From: Archangium violaceum
GTDB taxonomy: Bacteria; Myxococcota; Myxococcia; Myxococcales; Myxococcaceae
Direction of reading: 5' to 3'
NCBI RefSeq assembly: GCF_016887565.1
Contig: NZ_CP069396.1
Coordinates: 5,624,001-5,688,000 of the forward strand
DNA length: 64,000 bases
Shown: positions 52,391-64,000 of the stretch, one piece after another
How the letters are laid out: every line of letters starts with the position of its first letter
Position numbering within the stretch: position 1 is the stretch's first letter
Made by a program: the position numbers and the translations under genes
The notes under the pieces: model-generated
Database searches by the model: none
Seen by the model: the letters and a program-made list of their open reading frames with translations, nothing else
What the model was told of the DNA's origin: nothing

Positions 52391-53926
52391 TCACTTCCCC
52401 TGGCCGATGTCGGGACTGACCTGGGCCTCCAGGTCCACCGGAGCCACGCCCCGCCGCAGCACGGAGTTGCGGTAGCCGTAGGCGAAGTAGAGGACGAGGC
52501 CGATCGCCAGCCAGATGCCGAAGCGCTCCCAGGCGTGTACGGGCAGGCCCTTCATGACGAAGAGACAGGCGGCCGCGCCGGCCAGGGACACCGGCCAGAC
52601 GAAGGGCACCTTGAAGGGCCGGGGGCGGTTCGGATCCTTCAGCCGCAGCACCGGCACGCCCAGACACACCAGCATGAAGGCTGACAGGGTGCCGATGTTG
52701 GTCAGGTCGTAGGTGGCGGCGTCATCGGCCACCAGCGCGCCGAGCGCCACCAGCACGCCGGTGACGAGCGTGGTGACGTGGGGCGTGCGGTACTTGGGGT
52801 GGATCTTCGCCGCCCAGGGGGGCAGCAGACCATCGCGCGCCATGGCGTAGAAGATGCGTGGCTGGCCGTACTGGAAGACGAGCAGCACCGCCGCCATGGA
52901 GACGACCGCGCCCAGGGAGATGATCCAGCTGAAGTGCGTGAGTCCCGCCACCTCGAAGGCGTGGGCCAGCGGGTCCGAGGACTTGAGCTGCTGGTAGGGG
53001 ATGAGGCCCGTGGCCACCGCGCCGACGATGACGTAGATGACGGTGCACACGCCCAGTCCCAGGAGGATGCCCTTGGGCAGGGTGCGCTGGGGATCCTTCG
53101 TCTCCTCGGCCGCGGTGGAGATGGCGTCGAAGCCGATGTAGGCGAAGAAGACGATGGCCGCCGCCTGATGCACGCCGGTGAAGCCGTTGGGGGCGAAGGG
53201 CGTGTAGTTGGCCGGGTTGATGTGCATCGCGCCGACGCCGATGAAGAGGGCGAGCACCAGCAGCTTCACCACCACCATGGCGTTGTTGACCCGGGTGCTC
53301 TCCTTGACCCCGATGACCAGCAGCCAGGTGATGAGCATCACGATGAGGAAGGCCGGCAGGTTCACCAGCACGGGGATGCCGAAGAGGCGCGGGGCGGTCT
53401 CCAGCAGGCCGTGGATGGCGGGATCCGTGCTCGCCTGCACGTTGTAGTAGCCGTGCGTCAGCCAGCCCGGGATGTGCACCCAGGGGGAGATGAGCGAGTT
53501 GAAGTACCCGGCCCAGGCGATGGCCACCGCCACGTTGCCCACCGCGTACTCGAGGATGAGATCCCACCCGATGATCCACGCGATGATCTCCCCCAGCGTC
53601 GCGTAGGAGTACGCGTAGGCGCTGCCGGACTGGGGGATCATCGAGGCCAGCTCGGCGTAGCAGAGCGCCGCCAGGGCGCACACCCCGCCGAGCAGCAGGA
53701 ACGACATCACCAGGGCGGGGCCGGCACCGTGGCGCACCACCTCACCCGAGGGGAGCACCTCGCCGGCGGCCGCGGTCCCGAGCGTGGAGAAGATACCGGC
53801 GCCGATGACCGCGCCGATGGAGAGCATGATGAGGTCGCCGGTGCCCAGCGCACGCTTCAGACCACCGGACGACTCCCCCTCGGGGAGCAGGTCGGCGATC
53901 TGCTTGCGTTGGAAGAGTGAACGCAT
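52391..53926 (-). CDS. APC-family amino acid permease (cationic amino acid transporter type)
   Basis: 511 residues with about 12-14 transmembrane helices. The APC family signature opens it (GTGDLIMLSIGAVIGAGIFS), then ALCYAELASMIPQSGSAYAY, IAWIIGWDLILEYAVGNVAV, IVFFAYIGFDAISTAAEETK and FYAMARDGLLPPWAAKIHPK. This CAT-like branch imports arginine, lysine or other amino acids by proton symport or exchange. The gene stands alone on the minus strand, divergent from asnS. Confidence 0.92.
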   Translation of the reverse strand: MRSLFQRKQIADLLPEGESSGGLKRALGTGDLIMLSIGAVIGAGIFSTLGTAAAGEVLPSGEVVRHGAGPALVMSFLLLGGVCALAALCYAELASMIPQSGSAYAYSYATLGEIIAWIIGWDLILEYAVGNVAVAIAWAGYFNSLISPWVHIPGWLTHGYYNVQASTDPAIHGLLETAPRLFGIPVLVNLPAFLIVMLITWLLVIGVKESTRVNNAMVVVKLLVLALFIGVGAMHINPANYTPFAPNGFTGVHQAAAIVFFAYIGFDAISTAAEETKDPQRTLPKGILLGLGVCTVIYVIVGAVATGLIPYQQLKSSDPLAHAFEVAGLTHFSWIISLGAVVSMAAVLLVFQYGQPRIFYAMARDGLLPPWAAKIHPKYRTPHVTTLVTGVLVALGALVADDAATYDLTNIGTLSAFMLVCLGVPVLRLKDPNRPRPFKVPFVWPVSLAGAAACLFVMKGLPVHAWERFGIWLAIGLVLYFAYGYRNSVLRRGVAPVDLEAQVSPDIGQGK

Positions 53927-54140
53927 GGGGCGCGATTATCACGTTCCCACCCGTCTGGTCTCCCTCCCCGTCCGTGCCGCGCCGCGTTGGCTCCCCGGTC
54001 CGGGCGGGCGGACCCCCCCTCCGGACGTGTCAAGCAGCGGCTGACCGCCCGGTCGGTGTACAGGGGGTGTTCATGGTGCTTGTCCTCGGGCCAGAGGGCG
54101 GCTAACTCCGCGTCCCCGACTTGGAGGAAGGAAGGGTTTC

Positions 54141-55541
<1,401 letters not shown>

Positions 55542-55546
55542 TTCAA

Positions 55547-55572
55547 GAGGGGAACCCAATCCAATTCCCCTC
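55547..55572 (+). terminator. Candidate hairpin after asnS
   Basis: Arm GAGGGGAA (55547-55554), loop of ten, arm TTCCCCTC (55565-55572), six bases after the asnS stop. No T-run follows; instead a copy of the 34-bp repeat begins 12 bases later, giving a second hairpin. Confidence 0.45.
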
Positions 55573-55583
55573 CCAACCCCCCT

Positions 55584-55617
55584 CCCTCTCCCTCCGGGAG
55601 AGGGTCGGGGTGAGGGT
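55584..55617 (+). repeat. Dispersed 34-bp palindromic repeat, copy 3
   Basis: It starts CCCTCTCCCTCCGGGAGAGG and ends GGGTGAGGGT. It lies between the convergent ends of asnS and menB. Same orientation and length as the copies at 28795 and 45464. Confidence 0.85.
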
Positions 55618-55667
55618 ATGCGCCTCCGTGTTCCACGATGCCGCGCTCCACGGATGGAGCTCGGCCC

Positions 55668-56567
<900 letters not shown>

Positions 56568-56691
56568 ATCGGGTCGCTCCTGGGAGGCGGCGCGACCCTA
56601 GTGACGTCACCCGCGAGCGTCAACGAACGCTTGCGCGGCCCTCCTCGCCGGTATCGTTGCGCAGCAGGAGAAACCTGCTGCCACGAGCGGC

Positions 56692-59600
56692 CTACACCGT
56701 GAAGCCGAGGCGCTGGCGCAGACGCATGAAGTCGTCGGACAGCGCGTAGGCGAGGAGCTGCTGGAGGTCGGTGCGCTCGCGCAGGGCCTGGAGCAGGGGC
56801 TCGGCGTGGTCCACGCGGACGTTGGCGAAGTTCGGATCCTCGCGCAGCGCCAGGGTGAGGCCCACCGACACGTCTCCGCACATCAGCAGGCCGGCGCGGT
56901 CCGCGGAGTAGCCGAAGCCCTCCACCACGGGCTCCAGCTCCACCTTCGACTGGGGTCCGAGCTCCAGGGCGGCCGGCTCCAGGGCCTTGAGCGCCTTGCG
57001 CGAGTAGGCGCGGCGGTACTGCCGCACCATCTCCTCGTTGTTGCGTCCCAGCGCCGTGAACTGCGGGGCGAAGATGCGCACCGAGTTGCCGAACAGGTCC
57101 GCCGTCTCTCCCCGGGACAGCTTGGAGAGCACCGCCGTCTTGTTCAGCAGGCCCAGCACCGCGCGGCCGATGAGGAACTTCTGCTCGCGGACGTTGAAGC
57201 GGCGCACCACGTCCTGGCCGACGCACACGGCCAGCGGCTCGGTCGTCTCCAGGGCGATGAGGCCGCGGCGGGCCTGGTAGACCTCGAACTCCTCCACGCC
57301 GAACACCTGCGCCACGGAGCGCACGGCCTTGAACACCGCGTGGTCCGGCTTGAGCTTGTCCGTCTTCCGGTCCACCCCGAGCAGCTCGAACTGCGGCGGG
57401 TACATCTTGCCGAGCTGGTCTCCCACGGCCCGGAGTACCTCGAGCAGCGGCCCGCGCGAGGCGGGGTGCGTCAGGCCCGTGTCCACGTCGGCGATGGCCA
57501 GCTTCTCCTGGGTCTCCTGGGGCAGCTTGCTGCGCGCCTCGGTGTAGAAGGCCGCCTCCACCTCGTTGGCCGAGCGCAGGAAGTGCAGCACCGCGGCCGC
57601 GCAGAAGGCCTTGTCGGTCTGCTTGAGGCCCTCCCACAGGCGGAAGAGCGAGTGCAGGCTGTCCACCCGCGAGGGATCCAACCGGAGGATGTGCCGGTGC
57701 TCCTCGATGGCGAGCTGCGCCGAGGCCGCGTCGCGCATGTACAGGCCCGCGAGGGAGGCGCGCGCCTGGACGTTCATCGTGTCCAGGTCGACGATCTGCC
57801 GGTACAGCGTCACCGCCTTCCCGGGCTCCTCCAGGGGGCCGGCGAACAGGTCCGCCACCTTCAGCCGCAGCGAGGCCGCGCGCTTCAGGTCTCCACTGCC
57901 CTGCGCCTGGGCGGCCTGGGCCTCCAGCATCTGCGCCAGCTCCGGCAGGTTGCCGGCGCGCTCGTACAGGGCCACGAGCCGATCCACGAGGGTGGCGTCG
58001 CCCGGGGTGAGCTCCAGGGCCTGACGGTACAGCGTGGACGCGGAGGCGCCGTCACCGAGCCCCTGCTCGTGGAGCTGCGCCAGCGTCACGGTGTGGCGCG
58101 CGCGCTCGGCCACCGGGAGCTCCTGCTCCAGCAGCCGGTGCAGGCAGTCCACCGCGCCGGCCCAGTTGCGCACCTGCTGGAAGAGGGTGGCCATGCGCTC
58201 CAGGGCCTCGGTGTTCTGGGGCATGGCCTCGCGCGCGGCGTGCAGGTGGACGGCGGCGCGGCTGGGCTCGGACAGGTGGTCCTGGTACAGCGAGCCCAGC
58301 GTGAGGTGCATCTGTGCCAGGGCGGAGGGCTCGCCGCCGAGCTGGATGCGCTGGGCGAGCGTCGAGGCCGCCTCGGCGTACTGGCGCTCCTCGAGCAGCA
58401 GCTGGGCGCGCAGCTCCAGGATCTCCGGGTTGGCCGGCTGGAGGGACAGGGCGCGGGCCAGCAGCTCCAGGGCGCGGGAGCGGTTGCCCAGCGCGGACAG
58501 GTGCGTCTTCGCCGCGCCGAGGAAGGCCGTCGCGGCCGCCGCCGTGTCACCCTGGGCCTGACGGGCCTCGCCACGCCGCTCCTGCAGCGCCGCCAGGTCC
58601 ACCGCGCCTCCGCGCGAGGCCAGGAGCTCCTCCAGGCCCGCGGTCGCCGTGGCGTCCAGCGGATCGCGCTCCAGCGCCTGGCGGTACAGGGCGATGGCGC
58701 CCTCCGCGTCCTGCAGCGGGCCCGCGGCCAGCCGCGCCGCGGCGATGAAGGCCTCGATGGCGCCGCGCGGATCCCTGCTCGTGCGGGCCTCGGTCTCCAG
58801 CAGCAGCCGGGCGGAGTGGGAATCCCCGCGGCGGGCCAGCACGCGGCGCAGGCCCTGCATGGCGGGCAGGCACTGGGGCTGCACCTGCAGCACGGCGCGG
58901 TAGGCCTGCTCGGCGCGGGTGGAGTTGTTCAGCCGCGTCTCGTCCAGCTCCGCGCAGCGCAGCATCAGCTCCACGCGCTCCATCTCGTCGGACACCACGG
59001 AGAGGCGGCGGATGTAGAGCTCGGACAGTCCGGCCGCGTCACCCGCCTGGCGCAGGGCGCGCTCGAGGGCGAAGGCGAGCCGCACGTCCCGGGGGTTCTC
59101 CAGCACGGAGCGCTTGAGGGCCTCCAGGTCGGTGCCCTTGTCCAGGTCGGTGGCGGCGTTCACGCGCAGCGCGGTGCCCAGGCGCGCGTCCGAGACGATC
59201 TCGGACAGGCGCAGGCGCAGCTCGCCCCGGCGCGCCTTGTCCGCGGCGCGGATGCGCTCCAGCGTCTTGAGGGCGGACAGGTGGCCGGGCTCCACCGCCA
59301 GCACCGACTCGCAGCACTGGGCCGCGCGGTTGGGCTCCTGGAAGTGGTCCAGGTACAGCCGCGCCAGCTTCATGTACGCGGCCACCTTGGCGCCCGCCGT
59401 GTGGCCCACCTGCGTCTCGCGATCCAGCAGGCCCACCAGCTCCTTCACGTCCTCGTCGGCCAGGTACAGCCGCTCCAGGGCGCGCAGGGTGGCGGTGTGG
59501 CCCGGCGCCAGCCGCAGCACCTCCTGGAAGACGCCGATGGCCATGTCCGGCCGCTTGAGCTGGTCCTCCCAGATGGTGGCCGCCTGGTAGAGGGCGTTGG

Positions 59601-61767
59601 CGCGCTCCATGGGGTCCGTCCGGTTGGCGGCCTCGGCGCGCAGCACCTCGATGAGGCTCTCCCAGGCGCCCTGGGACTTGTAGAGCCGCGCCAGCGCGCG
59701 CAGCGCTGGGAAGTGGCTGGGCGCCAGCGTGAGCACCTCCTGGTACGAGGCCACGGCCTGGTGCACGTCCTTGAGCCGGTGCTCGCACAGCTCGCCGATC
59801 TTGTAGATGAGGGCGGCGGCGGCCTCGGGGGTGGGGGCGAACTCCGCCTCCGCGCGGTACATGCGCATGAGCTGCTCCCACTTGCTCTCCTGCGCGTACA
59901 GCCGGCCCAGGGCCTTGAGCGCGGGCAGGTACGAGGGCGAGAGCGTCAGCACGCGCTCGTAGGCGCCGATGGCGCCGGCGCGGTCCTTCAGGTGCTCGTC
60001 GAGGATTTCGGCGTTGCGGTGGTAGAGCGAGAGCACCTGCTTGGTGTCACCCACCAGCGAGGCCTCCAGCTCCTGGTGGCGGATGAGCTCCTGGAAGCGC
60101 CCGGCGCGCTCGAGCAGGCGCGACATGTTGCGGATGGTGGGCAGGTGGTCCGACGCCAGGTCGAGGATGCGCTGCATGCACTCGATGGCGTGGTCCAGGT
60201 CGTTCAGGCGCTCCTCGTGGATGAGGGCCACCTTGTTGAGCGTGGTGATGATCTGATCGCGGTCCTGCGTCTGGAGCAGGTCCTGCTCGTACATGGCGAC
60301 GAGCTCGGCGAAGCGGTTCTGGCGCTCGTAGAGGCGGGTGAGGGCCTTCTGCGAGGGGAGGTAGCCGGGCTGGAGCTGGAGGCAGGCGTTGTAGCGCTGG
60401 ATGGCCTCCTCCTGGCGGCCGAGCCGCTCCTCGAGGACCTCGGCCGCCTTGAACATGCGGGCGGCCTTCTCCTTGGGATCCTGCGCGGCGGCGCTCTCGG
60501 CGTCGAAGACGGAGACGAGGCCTTCCCAGTTCTGGGTGCGGTAGTAGAGCTTGCCCAGGCCGGCGAGCGCGGCGGCGTGGCCGGGGATGCGGGAGATGAT
60601 GGCCTGGTAGCGGGCGATGGCGTCCGAGTCGCGCTTGAGCTCCTCCTCGTAGAGGGCGGCCAGGCGCAGGTTGATGGCGACCAGCTCGCCCTCGTCGTTG
60701 ATGCTGCCGACCCAGGCGAGCAGCACGTCGGCCAGTTCCTCGAAGCGCTGGCGCGTCTCGTAGATGTTGGCGAGCGCGGAGAGGACGAGCGGCTCGTGGG
60801 AGCTCACGCGGCGGGCGTCGAGCAGGGCGGCGAGGGCCTCCTCCTTGCGCCCGAGCCGCTCGTACATCTTGCACAGCTGGAGCCAGGCCGGGGCGCCCTG
60901 GGGCCCGAGCACCTCGGCCTCGGCGGTGAGGATCTCGAGCAGCTCCTCGGCGCGGCCCTCGCGCACGGCGACGCGCTTGAGGGCGTTGAGCAGGAGCAGG
61001 TCCTCGCGGTCCATCGCGAAGGCCTCGCGGAAGCAGGTGGCGGCGAGGTCGGCGCGCTTGATGCGCTCCTCGAGCACGAGGCCCGCGGCGGTGAGGTAGT
61101 GGGCGCGCAGGGCGGGCTTCTCCAGGGTCCGGGCCAGCAGCCGGTACACCTGGACGAGCGAGGGGTAGTCATTGCGCGCGGCGAAGATGGCCTCGAGCTG
61201 GGAGAGGAGCGCCACGTCCTGGGGCTCGAGCTCCAGACACATCCGGAAGGCGGAGGTGGCGTCGGCCTCGCGGGACAGCCGCTCCTCCAGGAGGGTGCCC
61301 TTCTCGAAGAGGAGGGCGGCGCGATCGCCGGGAACCTCGGTGGCGTTGAGCTCGGCGTCGAGCAGCTGCACGGCCATCTGCCAGTTGCCGACGTCGGCGA
61401 AGAGGCGGCGCGCGGCGCGGATGTTGGAGAGGAAGCGGGGCGCGAGCCGGTAGGCCTGGTTGTAGGCCATGGCGGCGTTGCGCGGGTTCTTGAGGGGATC
61501 CTCGTAGAGGCGGCCGATCTCGTGGAAGAGGAGGGCGGCCTGGGGATCCGCGCCGAGCGCGCGCGCCTCGCGCTCCAGGGAGGCGATGCGCTCGCGGGCC
61601 TCCTGCTCGGGGCTGGAGGCGGCGGGGAAGGTGGAGAGGTTGGAAGCGAGTGAATCGGTGGCGCCGCCGCCCGGACGGGTGGGGGCTCCTCCCTGCGTGA
61701 CGGAGGGCACGGGTACACCGGGAGAGGACCAGGACTGGATCCTGGGCAGATCGTTGCGCTCGCTCAT
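56692..61767 (-). CDS. Very large TPR-repeat protein
   Basis: 1691 residues. A Ser/Pro-rich N-terminus (about 1-50) leads into roughly 1350 residues of helical TPR-type pairs with A-x-x-x-x-A/L patterns (ALLFHEIGRLYEDPLKNPRN, AIARYQAIISRIPGHAAALA, AIGAYERVLTLSPSYLPALK, AIALYRQALERDPLDATATA). The final 300 or so residues are a non-repetitive conserved-looking domain (LIGRAVLGLLNKTAVLSKLS, FTALGRNNEEMVRQYRRAYS, CGDVSVGLTLALREDPNFAN). No signal peptide or membrane helix. TPR arrays act as protein-binding scaffolds; in myxobacteria such giants often stand alone with no known role. It is upstream of menB on the same strand with 124 bases between. Confidence 0.88.
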   Translation of the reverse strand: MSERNDLPRIQSWSSPGVPVPSVTQGGAPTRPGGGATDSLASNLSTFPAASSPEQEARERIASLEREARALGADPQAALLFHEIGRLYEDPLKNPRNAAMAYNQAYRLAPRFLSNIRAARRLFADVGNWQMAVQLLDAELNATEVPGDRAALLFEKGTLLEERLSREADATSAFRMCLELEPQDVALLSQLEAIFAARNDYPSLVQVYRLLARTLEKPALRAHYLTAAGLVLEERIKRADLAATCFREAFAMDREDLLLLNALKRVAVREGRAEELLEILTAEAEVLGPQGAPAWLQLCKMYERLGRKEEALAALLDARRVSSHEPLVLSALANIYETRQRFEELADVLLAWVGSINDEGELVAINLRLAALYEEELKRDSDAIARYQAIISRIPGHAAALAGLGKLYYRTQNWEGLVSVFDAESAAAQDPKEKAARMFKAAEVLEERLGRQEEAIQRYNACLQLQPGYLPSQKALTRLYERQNRFAELVAMYEQDLLQTQDRDQIITTLNKVALIHEERLNDLDHAIECMQRILDLASDHLPTIRNMSRLLERAGRFQELIRHQELEASLVGDTKQVLSLYHRNAEILDEHLKDRAGAIGAYERVLTLSPSYLPALKALGRLYAQESKWEQLMRMYRAEAEFAPTPEAAAALIYKIGELCEHRLKDVHQAVASYQEVLTLAPSHFPALRALARLYKSQGAWESLIEVLRAEAANRTDPMERANALYQAATIWEDQLKRPDMAIGVFQEVLRLAPGHTATLRALERLYLADEDVKELVGLLDRETQVGHTAGAKVAAYMKLARLYLDHFQEPNRAAQCCESVLAVEPGHLSALKTLERIRAADKARRGELRLRLSEIVSDARLGTALRVNAATDLDKGTDLEALKRSVLENPRDVRLAFALERALRQAGDAAGLSELYIRRLSVVSDEMERVELMLRCAELDETRLNNSTRAEQAYRAVLQVQPQCLPAMQGLRRVLARRGDSHSARLLLETEARTSRDPRGAIEAFIAAARLAAGPLQDAEGAIALYRQALERDPLDATATAGLEELLASRGGAVDLAALQERRGEARQAQGDTAAAATAFLGAAKTHLSALGNRSRALELLARALSLQPANPEILELRAQLLLEERQYAEAASTLAQRIQLGGEPSALAQMHLTLGSLYQDHLSEPSRAAVHLHAAREAMPQNTEALERMATLFQQVRNWAGAVDCLHRLLEQELPVAERARHTVTLAQLHEQGLGDGASASTLYRQALELTPGDATLVDRLVALYERAGNLPELAQMLEAQAAQAQGSGDLKRAASLRLKVADLFAGPLEEPGKAVTLYRQIVDLDTMNVQARASLAGLYMRDAASAQLAIEEHRHILRLDPSRVDSLHSLFRLWEGLKQTDKAFCAAAVLHFLRSANEVEAAFYTEARSKLPQETQEKLAIADVDTGLTHPASRGPLLEVLRAVGDQLGKMYPPQFELLGVDRKTDKLKPDHAVFKAVRSVAQVFGVEEFEVYQARRGLIALETTEPLAVCVGQDVVRRFNVREQKFLIGRAVLGLLNKTAVLSKLSRGETADLFGNSVRIFAPQFTALGRNNEEMVRQYRRAYSRKALKALEPAALELGPQSKVELEPVVEGFGYSADRAGLLMCGDVSVGLTLALREDPNFANVRVDHAEPLLQALRERTDLQQLLAYALSDDFMRLRQRLGFTV

Positions 61768-61995
61768 GGGAAGACCGGCTCCGTGAGTTGAATCGTGCCG
61801 AAATGATTCAGGCCTGCCGGGGGTCGTACCATGTGCCCGGCAGGTCGCTCAAGTTCCTGACTTCCTTGGAATTTTGCCCGCGGATGGCCGCTCGCTGGGT
61901 GAGGGCGGAGCCGCGTGTCCACCCCTGGGCAAAGGCAGCTGACATGGCTGCCTGCTCGCTCCCCGAGCGGGCCGGGCGCGCTAGAACCGGGCGCC

Positions 61996-63009
61996 ATGAA
62001 AGCCTACGAGATTCGCGGCGGATTCGGATTGGACAAGCTGGTGCCTGTTGAGCGGCCGGACCCGGAGCCGGGCCCTTTCCAGGTGCGGGTGCGGGTGAAG
62101 GCCACGAGCCTCAACTACCGCGACCTGATGATGGTGGAGGGGCGCTACAACTCGAAGCAGAAGCTGCCCCTGGTCCCCAACTCGGACGGGGCGGGCGTGG
62201 TGGAGGCGGTGGGGCAGGGCGTCACCCGGGTGAAGCCGGGGGATCGGGTGATGGGCATCTTCGCGCAGGCGTGGCTCGCGGGAGAGCCCTCGCGCGCGGC
62301 GCAGGGCAGCACGCTGGGAGGACCGCTGGATGGCGCGCTCGCGGACACGATGATCCTCCACGAGGAGGGGGTGGTGCCCACGCCCGCTCACCTGTCGGAC
62401 GAGGATGCCGCCACGCTGCCGTGCGCGGCCGTCACCGCGTGGAGCGCGCTCGTCACGCACGGAGGGCTCAAGGCGGGTGACACCGTGCTGCTGCAGGGGA
62501 CGGGTGGCGTCTCCATCTTCGCGCTGCAGATCGCCCGGATGATGGGGGCGCGCGTCATCCTCACCTCCAGCCGTGACGACAAGCTGGAGCGGGCCCGCGC
62601 GCTGGGCGCACACGAGGGCATCAACTACGTGACGACCCCGGATTGGGACAAGGCGGCGCGGGCGCTCACCGGCGGCACGGGCGTGGACCACGTGGTGGAG
62701 GTGGGTGGCGCCGGCACCCTGGAGAAGTCGCTGCGCGCCGTGCGGGTTGGAGGCACGGTGTCCGTGATCGGCGTGCTCAGCGGTGGCGTGGGCGCGGTGC
62801 CCGTCACGCCCATCCTCATGGGGAACCTGCGCGTGCAGGGCATCCTGGTGGGCCACCGCCAGTCCTTCGAGGCGCTCAACCGGGCGCTGACGCTGCACGG
62901 CGTGCGCCCGGTGGTGGACCGCGTCTTCCCGTTCACCGAGGCGCGCGCCGCCTTCGAGTACCTCAAGAGCGGAGCGCACTTCGGCAAGGTCGTCATCCGG
63001 GTGGAGTGA
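61996..63009 (+). CDS. Medium-chain dehydrogenase/reductase (alcohol dehydrogenase-like)
   Basis: 337 residues from ATG 61996; an upstream frame is implausible. GroES-like part: VRVRVKATSLNYRDLMMVEG, LPLVPNSDGAGVVEAVGQGV, VKPGDRVMGIFAQAWLAGEP. Rossmann part: LPCAAVTAWSALVTHGGLKA, GDTVLLQGTGGVSIFALQIA, GVDHVVEVGGAGTLEKSLRA and FGKVVIRV at the end. The catalytic and structural zinc Cys ligands of classical ADHs are missing, so a zinc-free NADPH-dependent reductase of the quinone-oxidoreductase-like type is likely. Substrate unknown. Confidence 0.9.
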   Translation: MKAYEIRGGFGLDKLVPVERPDPEPGPFQVRVRVKATSLNYRDLMMVEGRYNSKQKLPLVPNSDGAGVVEAVGQGVTRVKPGDRVMGIFAQAWLAGEPSRAAQGSTLGGPLDGALADTMILHEEGVVPTPAHLSDEDAATLPCAAVTAWSALVTHGGLKAGDTVLLQGTGGVSIFALQIARMMGARVILTSSRDDKLERARALGAHEGINYVTTPDWDKAARALTGGTGVDHVVEVGGAGTLEKSLRAVRVGGTVSVIGVLSGGVGAVPVTPILMGNLRVQGILVGHRQSFEALNRALTLHGVRPVVDRVFPFTEARAAFEYLKSGAHFGKVVIRVE

Positions 63010-63023
63010 CGCGCCCCTGGGGT

Positions 63024-64000
63024 CTACGGCTTGTCCGAGACGACGATGGAGAAGGGATACCGGGTCTCGTCGCGGAGATCCGGATCATACGGACCCGTCG
63101 GCAGGGCGGTCACGATGATCGTCCGGCGCTGATCGGCCGCGAACCTCAGCTGCTTCGGGCCCGACGAGAGGTCCAGGATCTCCCCGTCGGAATCAGGCGT
63201 CAGCCCGGGCACGGCCTGGACGACGAAGCGGCGCTGCGCGGCGTCCGGGGCCTCGAGGGACACGTAGACGGTCTGCGGGGTGCCCGCGCCGGCCGACAGC
63301 TCGATGTAGCTGGTGCCCAGCATCATCGGGGCGTTCTCCTCGGGGATGCTGATCCTGCCCGGCGTGGCCTCCTGCTGGGCGGCCAGCGAGAGCTTCGCGG
63401 CCTTGAGGTTGTCCAGCCCGTCCTTGAAGTGACGGAAGTGGCGGTCGTCGACGTGGTCTCCCGTGTACCAGCGCCAGCGCGAGAACTCGGGGACGGTCTC
63501 GACGTAGCTGGAGCTCTTCTCCGCGAGCATCCCATCGAGCGCATCGGCGAAGTCGGGCTCGTTGAGTGTCTGATCATTCTCCGCGCCGGGCGGGTTGCGC
63601 GACGCGAGCCACATGCGCGAGAGGAATTGCGGCTGGCCCCCGAAGAAGCGGTCCTTCAGGTAGAGCAGGTACATGGAGGAGCCATACATGTACCAGGTCT
63701 CGTACTTGTCATCGCGGTCGATGGCCCAATCGGGGTGGGCCTGGAAGTCTTCGAAGTAGGTCTTGATGTAACGGTTCGCGTACACCTGATCCGCGAAGAC
63801 GGCGGACATCTCGAAGGTGTGCGGAGCCTCGTACCAGTCATCCGCGGCCTGGGAGGCGTGCGCCATCTCATGGACGACGGTCTCCTCGAGCTCGGGGCCG
63901 CCGTAGGGGCCCCAGGCATCGACGACCATGAAGCCGCGCCGGTCATCCCACGCGGTGGAGGGCTCGCCCGAGAGGACGTTGACGAGGCAGCTGCGGTGCC
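63024..64000 (-). CDS. Partial HExxH-containing putative metallopeptidase (5' end outside window)
   Basis: The frame is open through the right edge (HRSCLVNVLSGEPSTAWDDR near 63930-64000), so only the C-terminal part, about 325 residues, is visible. VVHEMAHASQAADDW holds a HExxH zinc motif, followed by an acidic and aromatic stretch (YGSSMYLLYLKDRFFGGQPQ) and a C-terminal beta-rich part (YIELSAGAGTPQTVYVSLEA, RRTIIVTALPTGPYDPDLRD). That fits gluzincin-like or DUF-type secreted peptidases, but the family is not certain. The N-terminus and signal are missing. Confidence 0.7.
   Translation of the reverse strand, partial: HRSCLVNVLSGEPSTAWDDRRGFMVVDAWGPYGGPELEETVVHEMAHASQAADDWYEAPHTFEMSAVFADQVYANRYIKTYFEDFQAHPDWAIDRDDKYETWYMYGSSMYLLYLKDRFFGGQPQFLSRMWLASRNPPGAENDQTLNEPDFADALDGMLAEKSSSYVETVPEFSRWRWYTGDHVDDRHFRHFKDGLDNLKAAKLSLAAQQEATPGRISIPEENAPMMLGTSYIELSAGAGTPQTVYVSLEAPDAAQRRFVVQAVPGLTPDSDGEILDLSSGPKQLRFAADQRRTIIVTALPTGPYDPDLRDETRYPFSIVVSDKP

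Noticed and set aside
53927-54140. T-box or other leader RNA before asnS
   Set aside because: No specifier loop or conserved T-box sequence was found; only ordinary GC-rich sequence.
56806-61653. 1615-codon plus-strand frame opposite the TPR gene
   Set aside because: Shadow of the TPR repeats; composition is Leu/Gly/Gln/Arg-rich with no domain.

Overview
The window looks like chromosomal DNA of a myxobacterium, most likely the Cystobacter/Archangium/Stigmatella branch of the Myxococcota. The sequence is very GC-rich, with G or C in nearly all third codon positions. It is dense in sensor histidine kinases, secreted hydrolases and lipoproteins, FHA, cyclic-nucleotide and TPR proteins, and it holds the remains of a MopE-type / MYXO-CTERM surface protein. 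The genus is an inference. No rRNA, tRNA, CRISPR array, intact insertion sequence or prophage was seen.

Region by region. 1-6000: secreted polysaccharide-active proteins on the minus strand (two parallel beta-helix proteins with carbohydrate-binding modules, and a beta-propeller lactonase-family lipoprotein) with a GNAT acetyltransferase between them. 6-10 kb: a secreted hypothetical protein, a LysR regulator divergent from a metallo-beta-lactamase-fold lipoprotein, and a secreted endonuclease/exonuclease/phosphatase-fold lipoprotein. 10-20.5 kb: three sensor-type genes (a kinase upstream of an ABM monooxygenase and an MpaB/Lcp-type oxygenase, then a substrate-binding lipoprotein coupled to a PAS-GAF kinase), separated by stretches of decayed genes. 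20.6-22.5 kb: a foreign-looking ECF41 sigma-factor module (AhpD-like protein, sigma factor with SnoaL-type tail, internally deleted flavoprotein) with a candidate self-regulated promoter. 22.7-26.4 kb: hydrolase/MerR operon, relics of an outer-membrane protein and an IS91-type transposase, and a FAD monooxygenase.

26.6-31.5 kb is housekeeping-like: FHA protein, GreA and RecG, the last carrying a dispersed 34-bp repeat inside its coding sequence. 31.6-37.9 kb is a two-gene minus-strand operon ending in a clear intrinsic terminator: a large M4 metallopeptidase with a dockerin-like C-terminus and a lipoprotein with six Ig-like repeats and a possible cohesin-like tail. 38-45 kb: a hybrid PAS kinase, an AlaX-type tRNA editing protein, a DUF4091 glycosidase-like protein. 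44.8-50.7 kb on the plus strand: pcm, a zinc-ribbon protein, threonine synthase, a pair of perfect palindromes, a small membrane protein, tmk, a CinA/MoCF-domain protein and a two-domain cyclic-nucleotide-binding protein with a textbook CRP-like site upstream. 50.7-64 kb: M28 peptidase, cationic amino acid permease, asnS, menB, a 1691-residue TPR protein, a medium-chain dehydrogenase/reductase and a cut-off HEMAH-containing protein.

The most interesting points are the ECF41 module with its promoter and broken third gene, the possible dockerin/cohesin-like protease pair, the twin palindromes before the tmk operon, the CRP-like site in front of a cNMP-domain gene, the palindromic repeat inside recG, and the many short gene relics packed into the intergenic gaps.
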